NCBI GenBank assembly: GCA_031292525.1 | Contig: JARLGY010000030.1 | Span: 153,433 to 217,432 of the forward strand | Direction: 5' to 3' | Origin: Flavipsychrobacter sp. | GTDB taxonomy: Bacteria > Bacteroidota > Bacteroidia > Chitinophagales > Chitinophagaceae | Length of the DNA: 64,000 nucleotides | Shown: positions 18,044 to 26,509 of the stretch, piece by piece | Position numbering within the stretch: position 1 is the stretch's first letter | How the letters are laid out: each line of letters begins with the position of its first letter | The notes under the pieces: generated by a model | What the model saw: only the letters and a program-made list of their open reading frames with translations | What the model was told of the DNA's origin: nothing | Databases searched by the model: none | Translations under genes and position numbers: made by a program

Positions 18044-18051
18044 CAAAATTA
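18044..18051 (-). promoter_or_regulatory. -7 box (TAATTTTG on minus) of the PorE-like gene
   Basis: CAAAATTA on the plus strand reads TAATTTTG on the minus strand, a perfect TAnnTTTG match 18 bases before the ATG at 18025. It supports the shorter start. Confidence 0.5.
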
Positions 18052-18114
18052 ACAAGCGTGCATATTCTTCATAATTGCGAACTTCGTAAATGGTAGTTTA
18101 CGTCAGATCAATAT

Positions 18115-19398
18115 ATGAATACTAATATTATTACATGCCCAAATTGCAATACGCAATTTGAACCTACAGCTGCGCTGGAGCAATCTATAAAAGAAAGCAT
18201 GCGCAAGGAATTTAACGGCAGGTGGGAAGAAGAGGTAAAGAAGCGGGAAGAACAATATAAGCAACGCGAAATACTGTTGCTGCAGCAAAAACAGGAGGCC
18301 GAAAAGGTTGCACATAATCGCACGCTAGAGCTGCAACGCGATTTTGAGCTGCAGCGGAAAAAAATAGAAGAGGATGCACACCGCCAGGCGGCTGTAACCA
18401 CACAAGCCGACTTTGAACACAAGCTAAAACTGCTGGAAGAAACCAACAAAGCCAATGCCGATAAGCTAAAGGAAGCACGCGACCGCGAGATGGACTTTCT
18501 GAAAAAAATGGAAGCCCTGCAGGCACGCGAGGCCGAACTGGAAGTAGCAACTCAACGCAAGCTGATGGAAGAACGCACTCGCCTGAGCGAACAGATACGC
18601 AAAGAAGAGGACGAGAAAAGCAAGGTTCGCGATGCCGATCACCAAATGCGCCTGAAAGAATTGGAAAAACAACTGGACGACCAACGTAAACTAGCCGAAG
18701 AAATGCGCCGCAAGGCTGAACAGGGCAGTATGCAGCTACAGGGCGAAGTGCAGGAACTGGCGCTGGAGGCATTATTAAAACATACTTTCCCTTTCGATAT
18801 CATTAGCGAGGTAGGCAAGGGTGTAAAGGGTGCCGATTGTATACAAACAGTACGCAATAACTATGGGCAGGAATGCGGGAAGATCATCTACGAGAGCAAG
18901 CGCACCAAAGACTTTAGCCCCGAATGGATTGAGAAACTAAAAGCCGACAGCCGTATGCTGGGTGCCGATGTTGCCGTGATCGTTACCCAGGCTATGCCAA
19001 AAGATATGCCCAACTTCGGACAGAAAGATGGGGTATGGATTTGCAACTTTACCGAAGCAAAGGCGCTTATACATGTACTGCGCGACTTGGTGGTGCAGGT
19101 TCACAGCGCCCACACCAGCCACGATAATAAAGGCGATAAGATGGCACTGCTGTACAACTACCTCATCAGTGCAGAGTTTGCAGGCCAGTGGGATGCAATA
19201 CGTGAAGCTTTTATGAGCATGAAAATGTCTTTAATAAAAGAACGCGACCAAATGGAACGCATATGGAAGAGCCGCGAAAAGCAACTGGAGAAAGTGCTCC
19301 TTAGCGCCACTCACATCAGGGGTTCTATAGATGGCATTGCGGGTATGGAATCTATCGATCTCAACCTTCTGCCAGAAGATAGGTACACGCTGGATTAG
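18115..19398 (+). CDS. DUF2130 protein with coiled coil and nuclease-like C-terminal domain
   Basis: This 427-residue protein has three parts: an N-terminal zinc-ribbon-like CPNCNTQFEPT (residues 8-18), a long charged coiled coil (about 25-215) and a conserved C-terminal DUF2130 domain. In that domain Asp241 (GADC), then Glu260-x-Lys262 (IIYESKRTKDF) and VAVIVTQAMPKD have the spacing of a PD-(D/E)XK nuclease core. The biological role of the family is not established. It faces the PorE-like gene head to head (89 bases apart) and ends two bases from the truB stop, convergently. Confidence 0.9.
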   Translation: MNTNIITCPNCNTQFEPTAALEQSIKESMRKEFNGRWEEEVKKREEQYKQREILLLQQKQEAEKVAHNRTLELQRDFELQRKKIEEDAHRQAAVTTQADFEHKLKLLEETNKANADKLKEARDREMDFLKKMEALQAREAELEVATQRKLMEERTRLSEQIRKEEDEKSKVRDADHQMRLKELEKQLDDQRKLAEEMRRKAEQGSMQLQGEVQELALEALLKHTFPFDIISEVGKGVKGADCIQTVRNNYGQECGKIIYESKRTKDFSPEWIEKLKADSRMLGADVAVIVTQAMPKDMPNFGQKDGVWICNFTEAKALIHVLRDLVVQVHSAHTSHDNKGDKMALLYNYLISAEFAGQWDAIREAFMSMKMSLIKERDQMERIWKSREKQLEKVLLSATHIRGSIDGIAGMESIDLNLLPEDRYTLD

Positions 19399-19400
19399 TG

Positions 19401-20135
19401 TTAGCTTTCCTTCAAATCTCCACCTTCCTCTTTAGGTTGCGTAGCTGCTGCTTTAGCTTCCTTCCAGTAGGTTATCCATTGTTCGGGTGTCAATGCATCA
19501 TCTACGCTAAAGTTGCCAATTTTGGTACGGCGCAGTGCCTGCAGGTAGCCGCCACAGCCCAGTGCTGCTCCAAAGTCATTGGCCAGGCTACGTATGTAGG
19601 TTCCTGTGCTGCACAGTACTCTAAAATGTACTTCTGGCATTTGTATAGCAGTAATTTCAAACTCAGCAATAGTTATAGACCTGGCATCTAGTACTACTTC
19701 TTTCCCGGCTCTTGCCAGGTCGTAAGCCCTTTTACCATCTTTTTTAATGGCAGAGTGTATGGGCGGCATTTGTAGTATGTCACCGGTAAACTGCGCTGTA
19801 GCAGCATATATCTGCTCCGGCGTTATATGGTCAACAGGTTTTTCTTGTTCAGGAGTACTTTCCAGGTCAAAGGTAGGTGTCACTGCTCCCAGGTGTATGA
19901 TGCCGGTATATTCTTTCGGCAATTGCTGGTAGCCTGATATCTGCTTGGTCATTTCGCCCGTGCAGCAAATAAGCAGGCCTGTAGCCATTGGGTCCAATGT
20001 ACCTGCATGCCCTATTTTAGCGCGCATAGATATCTTTAGCTTGTGTATCGCATCAAACGATGTCCATGTGTAGGGTTTATCTACCAGCAGCACAGCGCCG
20101 CGTTTCAACTCTTGTGGTAACGGCAATTTCTTCAT
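19401..20135 (-). CDS. truB: tRNA pseudouridine(55) synthase TruB
   Basis: This 244-residue enzyme converts U55 of the tRNA T-loop to pseudouridine. The catalytic Asp is in HAGTLDPMATG (Asp48) and the N-terminal GAVLLVDKPYTWTSFDAI is characteristic. Later conserved parts include GTYIRSLANDFG. The start is ATG 20135: the upstream alternative at 20192 adds 19 residues with no family counterpart and would span a perfect -7 promoter box at 20141-20148, which lies only five bases before this ATG. It is convergent with the DUF2130 gene. Confidence 0.96.
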   Translation of the reverse strand: MKKLPLPQELKRGAVLLVDKPYTWTSFDAIHKLKISMRAKIGHAGTLDPMATGLLICCTGEMTKQISGYQQLPKEYTGIIHLGAVTPTFDLESTPEQEKPVDHITPEQIYAATAQFTGDILQMPPIHSAIKKDGKRAYDLARAGKEVVLDARSITIAEFEITAIQMPEVHFRVLCSTGTYIRSLANDFGAALGCGGYLQALRRTKIGNFSVDDALTPEQWITYWKEAKAAATQPKEEGGDLKES

Positions 20136-20140
20136 TGCTG

Positions 20141-20148
20141 CAAAGATA
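20141..20148 (-). promoter_or_regulatory. -7 box (TATCTTTG on minus) of truB
   Basis: CAAAGATA on the plus strand is TATCTTTG on the minus strand, a perfect TAnnTTTG. Five bases separate it from the truB ATG, predicting a leaderless mRNA. Confidence 0.5.
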
Positions 20149-20306
20149 GTTGGTATTGCCGGGTAACGAAATAGGATAGCTTTGAAGATCAAATCATTTT
20201 ATTCCGCAGTGCCGTTGACGAAATAAAAGCTAACAGACGGCGCAGTCAATTTCTTATATATCGCCATAGCTTTAGCACCGCGAAATATGATATATCTTTA
20301 CAGCTT

Positions 20307-21389
20307 ATGAGTTTTTTCAGATCAGGGCGCAGGCCTTTTTTGATAGCGGGGCCTTGCAGTGCAGAATCAAGGGAACAGGTGATGGAAACGGCAGCGGCTT
20401 TGCAAAAATTGCCAGTACACCTATTTCGTGCAGGAGTATGGAAACCCCGTACCAAACCAGGCTCTTTTGAAGGCGTTGGTGAACAGGGATTGGCATGGCT
20501 CAGGGAGGTAAAAGAAACCCACTGGCTTCCTGTAGCTGTTGAAGTTGCAGAGCCTGTACATGTGGAGCTGGCACTTAAGTATGGTATAGACGTACTCTGG
20601 GTGGGTGCCCGTACCACGGTAAACCCTTTCCAGGTGCAACGCATAGCCGATGCACTTAGGGGTGTACATATACCCGTAATGGTAAAAAACCCGGTTACAC
20701 CTGATGTAGATATGTGGCAGGGTGCCATTGAGCGGTTGGAGCATGCGGGTATAAACCAGATAGCCGGTGTACACCGGGGCTTTACAGGGTACAATACTCC
20801 TGGTGGCAACCGCAATCACCCCAACTGGCCCATACCAATAGAGCTGAAACGCCGGAAACCTGAATTATCTATATTTTGCGATCCCAGCCACATAACTGGC
20901 CGCAGGGATGCTATAGCCGAAATGTCTCAGCGTGCTATGGACTTGCATTTTGAAGGGTTGATGATTGAAACGCATCCTCATCCTGATGCTGCACTTAGCG
21001 ATGCCGCCCAGCAAATAACACCAGCCGCCCTGGAACAGTTGCTGAAAAAACTGGTACTGAAGAACGAGTACAGCGCCGACATGACCAACGGCATGGAGCT
21101 GGAGTATTTGAGACAGGTGATGGACAGTCTGGATACGGAGATAATAGACCTCGTTGCCCGGCGAATGCAGATAAGCGGCGAAATAGGTGCGCTGAAAAAG
21201 GCAGCCAACATGACCGTGTACCAGCCCGAACGCTGGCGCGAAATAGTTGAAAACCTTACTACTCGTGCAAATGGACCATCAAATCTTTCCCGCGAATTCA
21301 TAATAAGTTTGTACGAAGTGATACACCACGAGAGTATTAAGAAACAACTTGCTATATTGCAGGGAACGCCAGACCAAAACATTAAATAA
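20307..21389 (+). CDS. Bifunctional 3-deoxy-7-phosphoheptulonate synthase / chorismate mutase
   Basis: This 360-residue fusion joins a DAHP synthase domain of the KDO8P-synthase-like class (about residues 8-250; IAGPCSAES, RAGVWKPRTKPGSFEG, WVGARTTVNPF, VMVKNPVTPD, DPSHITGRRD) to a C-terminal AroQ-type chorismate mutase (about 270-355; VMDSLDTEIIDLVARRMQIS). It catalyses the first step of the shikimate pathway and the branch step to prephenate. Fusion of the two is common in Bacteroidota and allows allosteric control by prephenate or aromatic products. The start ATG is preceded by TATCTTTA, close to a -7 box. Confidence 0.95.
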   Translation: MSFFRSGRRPFLIAGPCSAESREQVMETAAALQKLPVHLFRAGVWKPRTKPGSFEGVGEQGLAWLREVKETHWLPVAVEVAEPVHVELALKYGIDVLWVGARTTVNPFQVQRIADALRGVHIPVMVKNPVTPDVDMWQGAIERLEHAGINQIAGVHRGFTGYNTPGGNRNHPNWPIPIELKRRKPELSIFCDPSHITGRRDAIAEMSQRAMDLHFEGLMIETHPHPDAALSDAAQQITPAALEQLLKKLVLKNEYSADMTNGMELEYLRQVMDSLDTEIIDLVARRMQISGEIGALKKAANMTVYQPERWREIVENLTTRANGPSNLSREFIISLYEVIHHESIKKQLAILQGTPDQNIK

Positions 21390-21416
21390 CATTTACTTTT
21401 AAATAATTAAAGAACA

Positions 21417-22208
21417 TTGGCCCTCAAGCAGCATCTTGACGAGAAAATTAGGTTTGAACAGCAGGTGGACAATTCACGGTCTTATGTATTGCCGTTTATA
21501 GAACAAACAATGCCCTTGCACGGCGGTACCCGTGTATTGGAAGTAGGTTGTGGCGAGGGTGGTGTATTGATACCTTTTGCTGAGCGTGGCTGCATTTGCG
21601 TAGGAGTAGATCTCAATCCCCTGCGTATAGATATAGCGAACGATATATCTGCAAAAGAAGTAGCTGCTGGCAAAATGGAATTCTTGTACAAAAATGTTTA
21701 CGACGCAGATTTTCTGGAGCGGTTCAAAGGTTTCTTTGATGTTATTATTCTAAAAGATGCTATAGAGCATATACCAGAGCAGGAAAAGTTTATACCCTAC
21801 CTCAAAAATTTCCTCAAAATAGGCGGGCAGATCTATTTTGGTTTCCCCCCATGGTACATGCCATTTGGCGGTCACCAGCAGATTTGCGAGAAGAAGATCA
21901 CCAGCATGCTGCCTTGGTACCACATACTGCCCAATTTCCTCTACAAAGGCATCCTCAAATTGGCGGGTGAGAATGAAGGCGTGCTAAAAGAATTAGGCGA
22001 GATAAAAGACACCCAGATCACCATAGAAAGGTTCGAACGCATTTTAAAGAAAAGCGGATTAAAGGTGCTGAACAAACAACACTATCTCATCAACCCTATA
22101 TACAAGTACAAATTTGGACTACAGCCTCGCAAGCAATGGGCACCGATCACACATCTGCCCTACCTGCGCGACTTTATAACTACATGTGTGTATTATACGG
22201 TGGGTTAA
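21417..22208 (+). CDS. Class I SAM-dependent methyltransferase
   Basis: This 263-residue methyltransferase has motif I LEVGCGEGGV (41-50), motif II region CVGVDLNPLRI and motif IV VIILKDAIEHIPEQ. The C-terminal half contains GFPPWYMPFGGHQQI, typical of bacterial methyltransferases found near glycan or lipid genes; the substrate is unknown. The start is TTG at 21417, as no in-frame ATG occurs at the N-terminus. It follows the DAHP synthase gene by 27 bases and probably shares its transcript, ending at the long hairpin at 22213-22272. Confidence 0.88.
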   Translation: MALKQHLDEKIRFEQQVDNSRSYVLPFIEQTMPLHGGTRVLEVGCGEGGVLIPFAERGCICVGVDLNPLRIDIANDISAKEVAAGKMEFLYKNVYDADFLERFKGFFDVIILKDAIEHIPEQEKFIPYLKNFLKIGGQIYFGFPPWYMPFGGHQQICEKKITSMLPWYHILPNFLYKGILKLAGENEGVLKELGEIKDTQITIERFERILKKSGLKVLNKQHYLINPIYKYKFGLQPRKQWAPITHLPYLRDFITTCVYYTVG

Positions 22209-22212
22209 AATA

Positions 22213-22272
22213 TATAAATGTCAAAATGAGAAAGTCCCGGATCTCCGGGACTTTCTCATTTTGACATTTATA
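22213..22272. terminator. Bidirectional terminator with a perfect 28-bp stem
   Basis: The arms 22213-22240 and 22245-22272 are perfect complements around a four-base loop (atct). The stem lies between convergent genes, five bases from one stop and eight from the other, and its base ends in A/T-rich sequence on both strands. It therefore probably terminates both transcripts. Confidence 0.85.
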
Positions 22273-22279
22273 GTACAAG

Positions 22280-23437
22280 TTATTTATTAAATATAGTGTA
22301 CTTCACTTGCACTTGCATATAGTTACGATCCAGGTACTTGTCATACGGCATTACAATATTGGTAATACCGCGGCGGTAGAAAAGGCCTGCTTTTATGCGG
22401 TTGGTAAGGGTGTATTCAGTTTTGCCTACAAGGCCCATATCAAATTGTGGTACTAGTTTGTCTGTGGTTACATCGGCGGTAGCATTTGCTGTGTTTTGCA
22501 ACAGTTGCTGCATATCGGCGCCCACACCAACAGATATACGCTTATATACATTATACCCTACTGTTGGGGTAAACTGTGCATAGTAAATACCAAAGCTGGT
22601 AGCTTTGCTAGCCATAGTTTGCACAGGTTGTGCATCATCGCCACCAGGTATGCTCAGCTGCTTGGTAGTAGCAGCCAGCTTGGCGGTAGGCGTTAGTGTA
22701 CTTACCGTGTATTCTGTTTTACCTGCATTGCTATTGTTTACAAAAGCTACATCACCTTCTATATACATCTTTGCACTGATCATGGTTTTAGCCGTCACAC
22801 CTAGGGTGTACCCTGCAGATTGGTTACCATGGTTAATGCCACCCAGTACACTTATAGAAGACTTTAGTCTGTCACTTTTCCGCTCTTCGGGTTCATACAG
22901 CCTGTCGCTATAGGCAAAAGAATTGGCAACTGCCTGGCGTGTGTCAGGAGCTTCATCAGGCACACCTTTCAGCATGGTTTCAGCAAGGTGCAGATCTTTA
23001 TTTATATTGTTTTGCAACAATTGGCGGTTGTGTGCACCTAAAAACAGGTTTTCAAAAGGATTAGATGGCTTGTGAGTTACAGTTATATTCTTAGGTACGT
23101 AAGCAGTATAGTTATAAGGCAGTGTGTTAGGCTGGGTAGCAGGGACCGCAGGGGCAACATAAGTAATTTTTTGTGCAGCCGGTTTGTGCATAGCGGCAGC
23201 AACAGCAGGCTCAGCCTTGTGGTGTACAAGGGCGGGCAGCGATATGATCATAGCCAGCGACGCTGCTATGGAGCTAAAAGATACTATGGCAGCCATTGGC
23301 AACCATAAAAGCATCTTGCTTTTATTCGGCTTTTTGTCCAGTTGCTCCGCAAGCCGGTCCCAGTTTTTGGGATTGTATGCGAAGTCGCCCTGATCGTATT
23401 TTGACTTGATCAGTTCGTCAAATGCTCTTGCTTTCAT
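22280..23437 (-). CDS. Sigma-factor-linked membrane protein with beta-barrel-like C-terminus
   Basis: This 385-residue protein has a short cytoplasmic N-terminus (residues 1-41), one membrane helix (about 42-70) and an Ala/Pro-rich linker. Its C-terminal domain (about 190-385) of alternating strands (ISVLGGINHGNQSAGYTLGV ... MQVQVKYTIF) resembles Bacteroidota outer-membrane beta-barrel proteins. Its start overlaps the end of the ECF sigma factor gene by 20 bases, so translation is probably coupled. Position and topology suggest an anti-sigma-like regulator whose N-terminus holds the sigma factor, but no zinc anti-sigma motif is present. Function is inference. Confidence 0.7.
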   Translation of the reverse strand: MKARAFDELIKSKYDQGDFAYNPKNWDRLAEQLDKKPNKSKMLLWLPMAAIVSFSSIAASLAMIISLPALVHHKAEPAVAAAMHKPAAQKITYVAPAVPATQPNTLPYNYTAYVPKNITVTHKPSNPFENLFLGAHNRQLLQNNINKDLHLAETMLKGVPDEAPDTRQAVANSFAYSDRLYEPEERKSDRLKSSISVLGGINHGNQSAGYTLGVTAKTMISAKMYIEGDVAFVNNSNAGKTEYTVSTLTPTAKLAATTKQLSIPGGDDAQPVQTMASKATSFGIYYAQFTPTVGYNVYKRISVGVGADMQQLLQNTANATADVTTDKLVPQFDMGLVGKTEYTLTNRIKAGLFYRRGITNIVMPYDKYLDRNYMQVQVKYTIFNK

Positions 23438-24002
23438 AATTCACCTTTAACGGATCACTCTTTTTTAATTTTTTTTGCAACAAACTTCGCGCCTGGTGCA
23501 CATGCCATTGCGAAGTCTTTTCACTTATTTTAAACTGGGCCGCTATCTCTGCATGATTGTAGCCCTCAAATACAAACAAATTAAATACAGTTCTGGTCAT
23601 TACTGGCAACGACTGTATCACGCTTACCAGCTCCTTAAATTCCATGTTCTCGAGTCCTGTATTACCTACCGACGATGTAATGTTGTCCTCTGGCGGTACT
23701 GAGTTCACGTGCATGATCATACTCTGTTTCAGATCCTTTGTACGCAGGTAGTCCAGGCAGGTATTTACCATTATGCGGCGCATCCAGCCCTCAAAAGAGC
23801 CCTGATTCGCAAACTTGGATACATTATTGAATATTTTAAGGAACCCATCATTCAGTAGTTGCTCCGCATCTTCCATGTCTTTTGCGTAGCGCGCGCACAC
23901 CTTCAGAAACATACTGTAGTATATTTTATACAGATGCTCCTGCACTGTGCGGTTTTTATCCCTGCACCCGGCTATTATTTCCTGTTCAGAATATGCGGGC
24001 AT
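23418..24002 (-). CDS. ECF-type RNA polymerase sigma factor
   Basis: This 194-residue sigma-70-family protein has region 2 (LYKIYYSMFLKVCARYAKDM, then DAEQLLNDGFLKIFNN and FEGWMRRIMVNTCLDYLR) and region 4 (LPVMTRTVFNLFVFEGYNHA, then EIAAQFKISEKTSQWHVHQA). The absence of region 3 makes it an extracytoplasmic-function sigma. Its gene overlaps the membrane-anchored partner downstream by 20 bases. The 459-base region upstream holds no gene and would contain its promoter, perhaps autoregulated. Target genes cannot be told from the window. Confidence 0.93.
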   Translation of the reverse strand: MPAYSEQEIIAGCRDKNRTVQEHLYKIYYSMFLKVCARYAKDMEDAEQLLNDGFLKIFNNVSKFANQGSFEGWMRRIMVNTCLDYLRTKDLKQSMIMHVNSVPPEDNITSSVGNTGLENMEFKELVSVIQSLPVMTRTVFNLFVFEGYNHAEIAAQFKISEKTSQWHVHQARSLLQKKLKKSDPLKVNYESKSI

Positions 24003-24461
24003 GATGGTAATGGTGTTACATAATATTAGCTAATTTCCTGCTTCATTCCTCATTTTTTTAATTGCACTCTATGCAACTGGCACTCGTTATAGTATAATAC
24101 AATAGGTGCAGCGGCAATTTGGGTTTGGTTTTTTCGTAACGTTTTATGCCTTTTAGGGTATAGAAAGTAATACGATAACTATAGTTTTTTATAGTGTTCA
24201 TCATACTAGTAACGTTTAAGCATGAAACTATTTTTGCTGCTTTGTACCGGTACGCATGCAGCTACACTTATATAGACGTAGCTATTTCAAAAAAAATTGG
24301 GTCGCTATTGAAAAAAAATTGAAATTATTTTTCCCAAACAGCAAAAAACGACCAATTCGGGATATTCTGGGACTTATGCAAGCTAACTATTTGCGTTTGG
24401 AGGCTTCCACCTTGCATCTGCCTTACTGCATTTAAAACATTTTTATACCTTTCAAACAAAC
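24003..24461. other. Intergenic region between sigma factor and GT-C gene, no gene seen
   Basis: This 459-base AT-rich divergent region lies between the sigma gene and the glycosyltransferase gene. I found no ORF with coding character, no tRNA and no exact TAnnTTTG box next to either start. A run of A-rich sequence (about 24290-24350) is flanked by ggtcg/cgacc. Confidence 0.4.
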
Positions 24462-26036
24462 ATGCCCAATCGTCCCACATATCTTGATCACAGTGCTAAA
24501 AGCTTCTTTAGGTTTCCAGACAATAACTGGCTGCCTATAGCGCTATTGATCATCATTACCTTCATAGCACTATTCCCATGCCTGGGGCTGGGCTTCGTTT
24601 GGTGGGATGACCAATGGTACCTCCTCAACAACAAAGCGCTCGATGCATTTGCGCACACATGGAGCTGGGGTGCTGTACACCGCTTCTTTGTCACCAGTGG
24701 TTACGGTAATTACATACCGCTTACCATGTGCACCTACGCCATAGAAAAATACTTCTTTGCCCCAGATCCTTACTTAAACCCGTTTCTTTTCCATTTAGAT
24801 AACGTGCTGCTACACATTGGTTGCACTTTATGCGTCTTCTTTCTGTTTCTACAGTTCAACATAAAAAAATGGAGCTCCTTTATGGGGGCTTTAATATTTG
24901 GTATTCATCCCATGCGGGTCGAATCTGTAGCATGGGTTACAGAGCGTAAAGATGTATTGTATGCCCTCTTCTTTCTCCTTGCACTGATTGCTTACGTACA
25001 TTCCCTCAAAGGCAAAAGGGAGGTGCTCTGGTACTTCCTGGCAATACTATGTTCCTTATTAGCTTGTTTTGCTAAAGTGCAGGCCGTAAGTCTTCCATTA
25101 TGCCTAGTCGCTATCGACTTTTATCTGAAAAGGAAATGGTACTCCCCCCAAATACTCCTGTACGAGAAACTTCCATGGTGGATATTTTCTTTAGGCTTTG
25201 GCTTGGTAAATGTAAACATCCTTAAAACTCAAAAAATTTTGGGTTCGGCAGGCATGCGGATGCATTATAGCCTAATAGACAAACTGGCAACTGGCGCATG
25301 GTCGTACGTAGTCTATATAGCCAAGTTTATATATCCTTGGCAAATGCAGCCTTATTATCCGTATCCGCTTCACCCACCCCTAATAGCATATATTTTTCTC
25401 GTTGCACTTCCTCTATCCATAGTAGCCTTGCTCTGGTGGCAAAGGAGAAACAGGTCACTCATTTTTGGCATTATTTTCTTCACCTGCAATATTGTTTTTG
25501 TATTGCAGATACTCTCCGCCAGCGATGTATTTATGGTCGATAGATTCACCTATGTGGCTTATATTGGTCTTTGCTTTCTCGCTGCAATAGCCGTTAACAA
25601 GGCCGCCGAATCTTTACCCAATACAAGGTTATTTCTTTTTAGTGCTATAGCTATCTACATAACCTTCTTATGCTTCCTTAACGGGCGGCAAGTTCAGGTA
25701 TGGCAAAATACCCCTTCTCTATGGGCTCATTATAACGCTGCAAACCCAACCAGCTATTATGGTTACGGCCAGCTTGGTGGGTATTACAGGAGCAGGGCGC
25801 TGCATAAATTCTGGGAGTCGTTCCAACCCGCAAACGATGCATATCTGGTAAAGCTATCCGTTTATAATTATAGCATGGCGCTGGCTAAAGATTCCATAAA
25901 TGGATGTCCCATTCCACAGGTCACTGCACGCTTATACAACGAGCGTGCAAGTATGTACATTCTTTCAGGACTAACTGAACCGGCACACAACGATAGCTTA
26001 AAAGCACGCCACATAATGCAACAACCAAGTCACTAA
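24462..26036 (+). CDS. GT-C fold membrane glycosyltransferase (family 39 / TMTC-like)
   Basis: This 524-residue polytopic protein has about eleven predicted helices. The first periplasmic loop has WWDDQ (residues 47-51), the expected acidic catalytic motif of GT-C enzymes. The signature HPMRVESVAWVTERKD (149-164) is shared with bacterial and eukaryotic TMTC/O-mannosyl-transferase-like proteins. Unlike many relatives it lacks a C-terminal TPR array; about 100 polar residues follow the last helix. It probably transfers a sugar from a lipid carrier to a protein or glycan in the periplasm. The acceptor is unknown. Confidence 0.82.
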   Translation: MPNRPTYLDHSAKSFFRFPDNNWLPIALLIIITFIALFPCLGLGFVWWDDQWYLLNNKALDAFAHTWSWGAVHRFFVTSGYGNYIPLTMCTYAIEKYFFAPDPYLNPFLFHLDNVLLHIGCTLCVFFLFLQFNIKKWSSFMGALIFGIHPMRVESVAWVTERKDVLYALFFLLALIAYVHSLKGKREVLWYFLAILCSLLACFAKVQAVSLPLCLVAIDFYLKRKWYSPQILLYEKLPWWIFSLGFGLVNVNILKTQKILGSAGMRMHYSLIDKLATGAWSYVVYIAKFIYPWQMQPYYPYPLHPPLIAYIFLVALPLSIVALLWWQRRNRSLIFGIIFFTCNIVFVLQILSASDVFMVDRFTYVAYIGLCFLAAIAVNKAAESLPNTRLFLFSAIAIYITFLCFLNGRQVQVWQNTPSLWAHYNAANPTSYYGYGQLGGYYRSRALHKFWESFQPANDAYLVKLSVYNYSMALAKDSINGCPIPQVTARLYNERASMYILSGLTEPAHNDSLKARHIMQQPSH

Positions 26037-26140
26037 CATTCCTTACCGAACATAGGTGATCATTATGTCACCCAAATCGAGTAATTTTCATAAAGGTTAA
26101 ATACATACCACATCACCACGAACAATAAAATTAAAAACCA

Positions 26141-26509
26141 ATGGGACTAATCGCAAAGATCTTGATCGGACTGGTTGCTGTTGAACATTTGTATATTCTG
26201 TGGATGGAAATGTTTGCCTGGGAAACCGCTGGTAAAAAGAGTTTTAAAAATGCGTTGGCCGACGAGTTGTTTAAACCTACCAAAGGTCTTGCTGCCAATC
26301 AGGGATTATACAATGGCTTCTTAGCTGCTGGTTTGATTTGGACATTTTTTATTTCAGATGAAGTTTGGAAAAACAACGTGTCCATATTCTTCTTGGCCTG
26401 CGTTATAATTGCAGGAATCTATGGTGCTACCGTGAGCCAGAAAATATTTTTTGTACAGGCCATGCCCGCTATTGTTGCCTTACTATTTGTGCTGGCTGGC
26501 AGATTATAA
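26141..26509 (+). CDS. DUF1304 small membrane protein
   Basis: This 122-residue protein has about four membrane helices and the DUF1304 pattern: KILIGLVAVEHLYILWMEMF at the start, AANQGLYNGFLAAGLIW in the middle and YGATVSQKIFFVQAMPAIVALL near the end. The function of the family is unknown. It follows the GT-C gene by 104 bases and its end overlaps the converging membrane-protein gene by six bases. Confidence 0.9.
   Translation: MGLIAKILIGLVAVEHLYILWMEMFAWETAGKKSFKNALADELFKPTKGLAANQGLYNGFLAAGLIWTFFISDEVWKNNVSIFFLACVIIAGIYGATVSQKIFFVQAMPAIVALLFVLAGRL

Noticed and set aside
20246..20819. Open frames on the minus strand over the DAHP synthase gene
   Set aside because: The plus-strand frame encodes recognisable DAHP synthase/chorismate mutase motifs. 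The minus frames are shadows.
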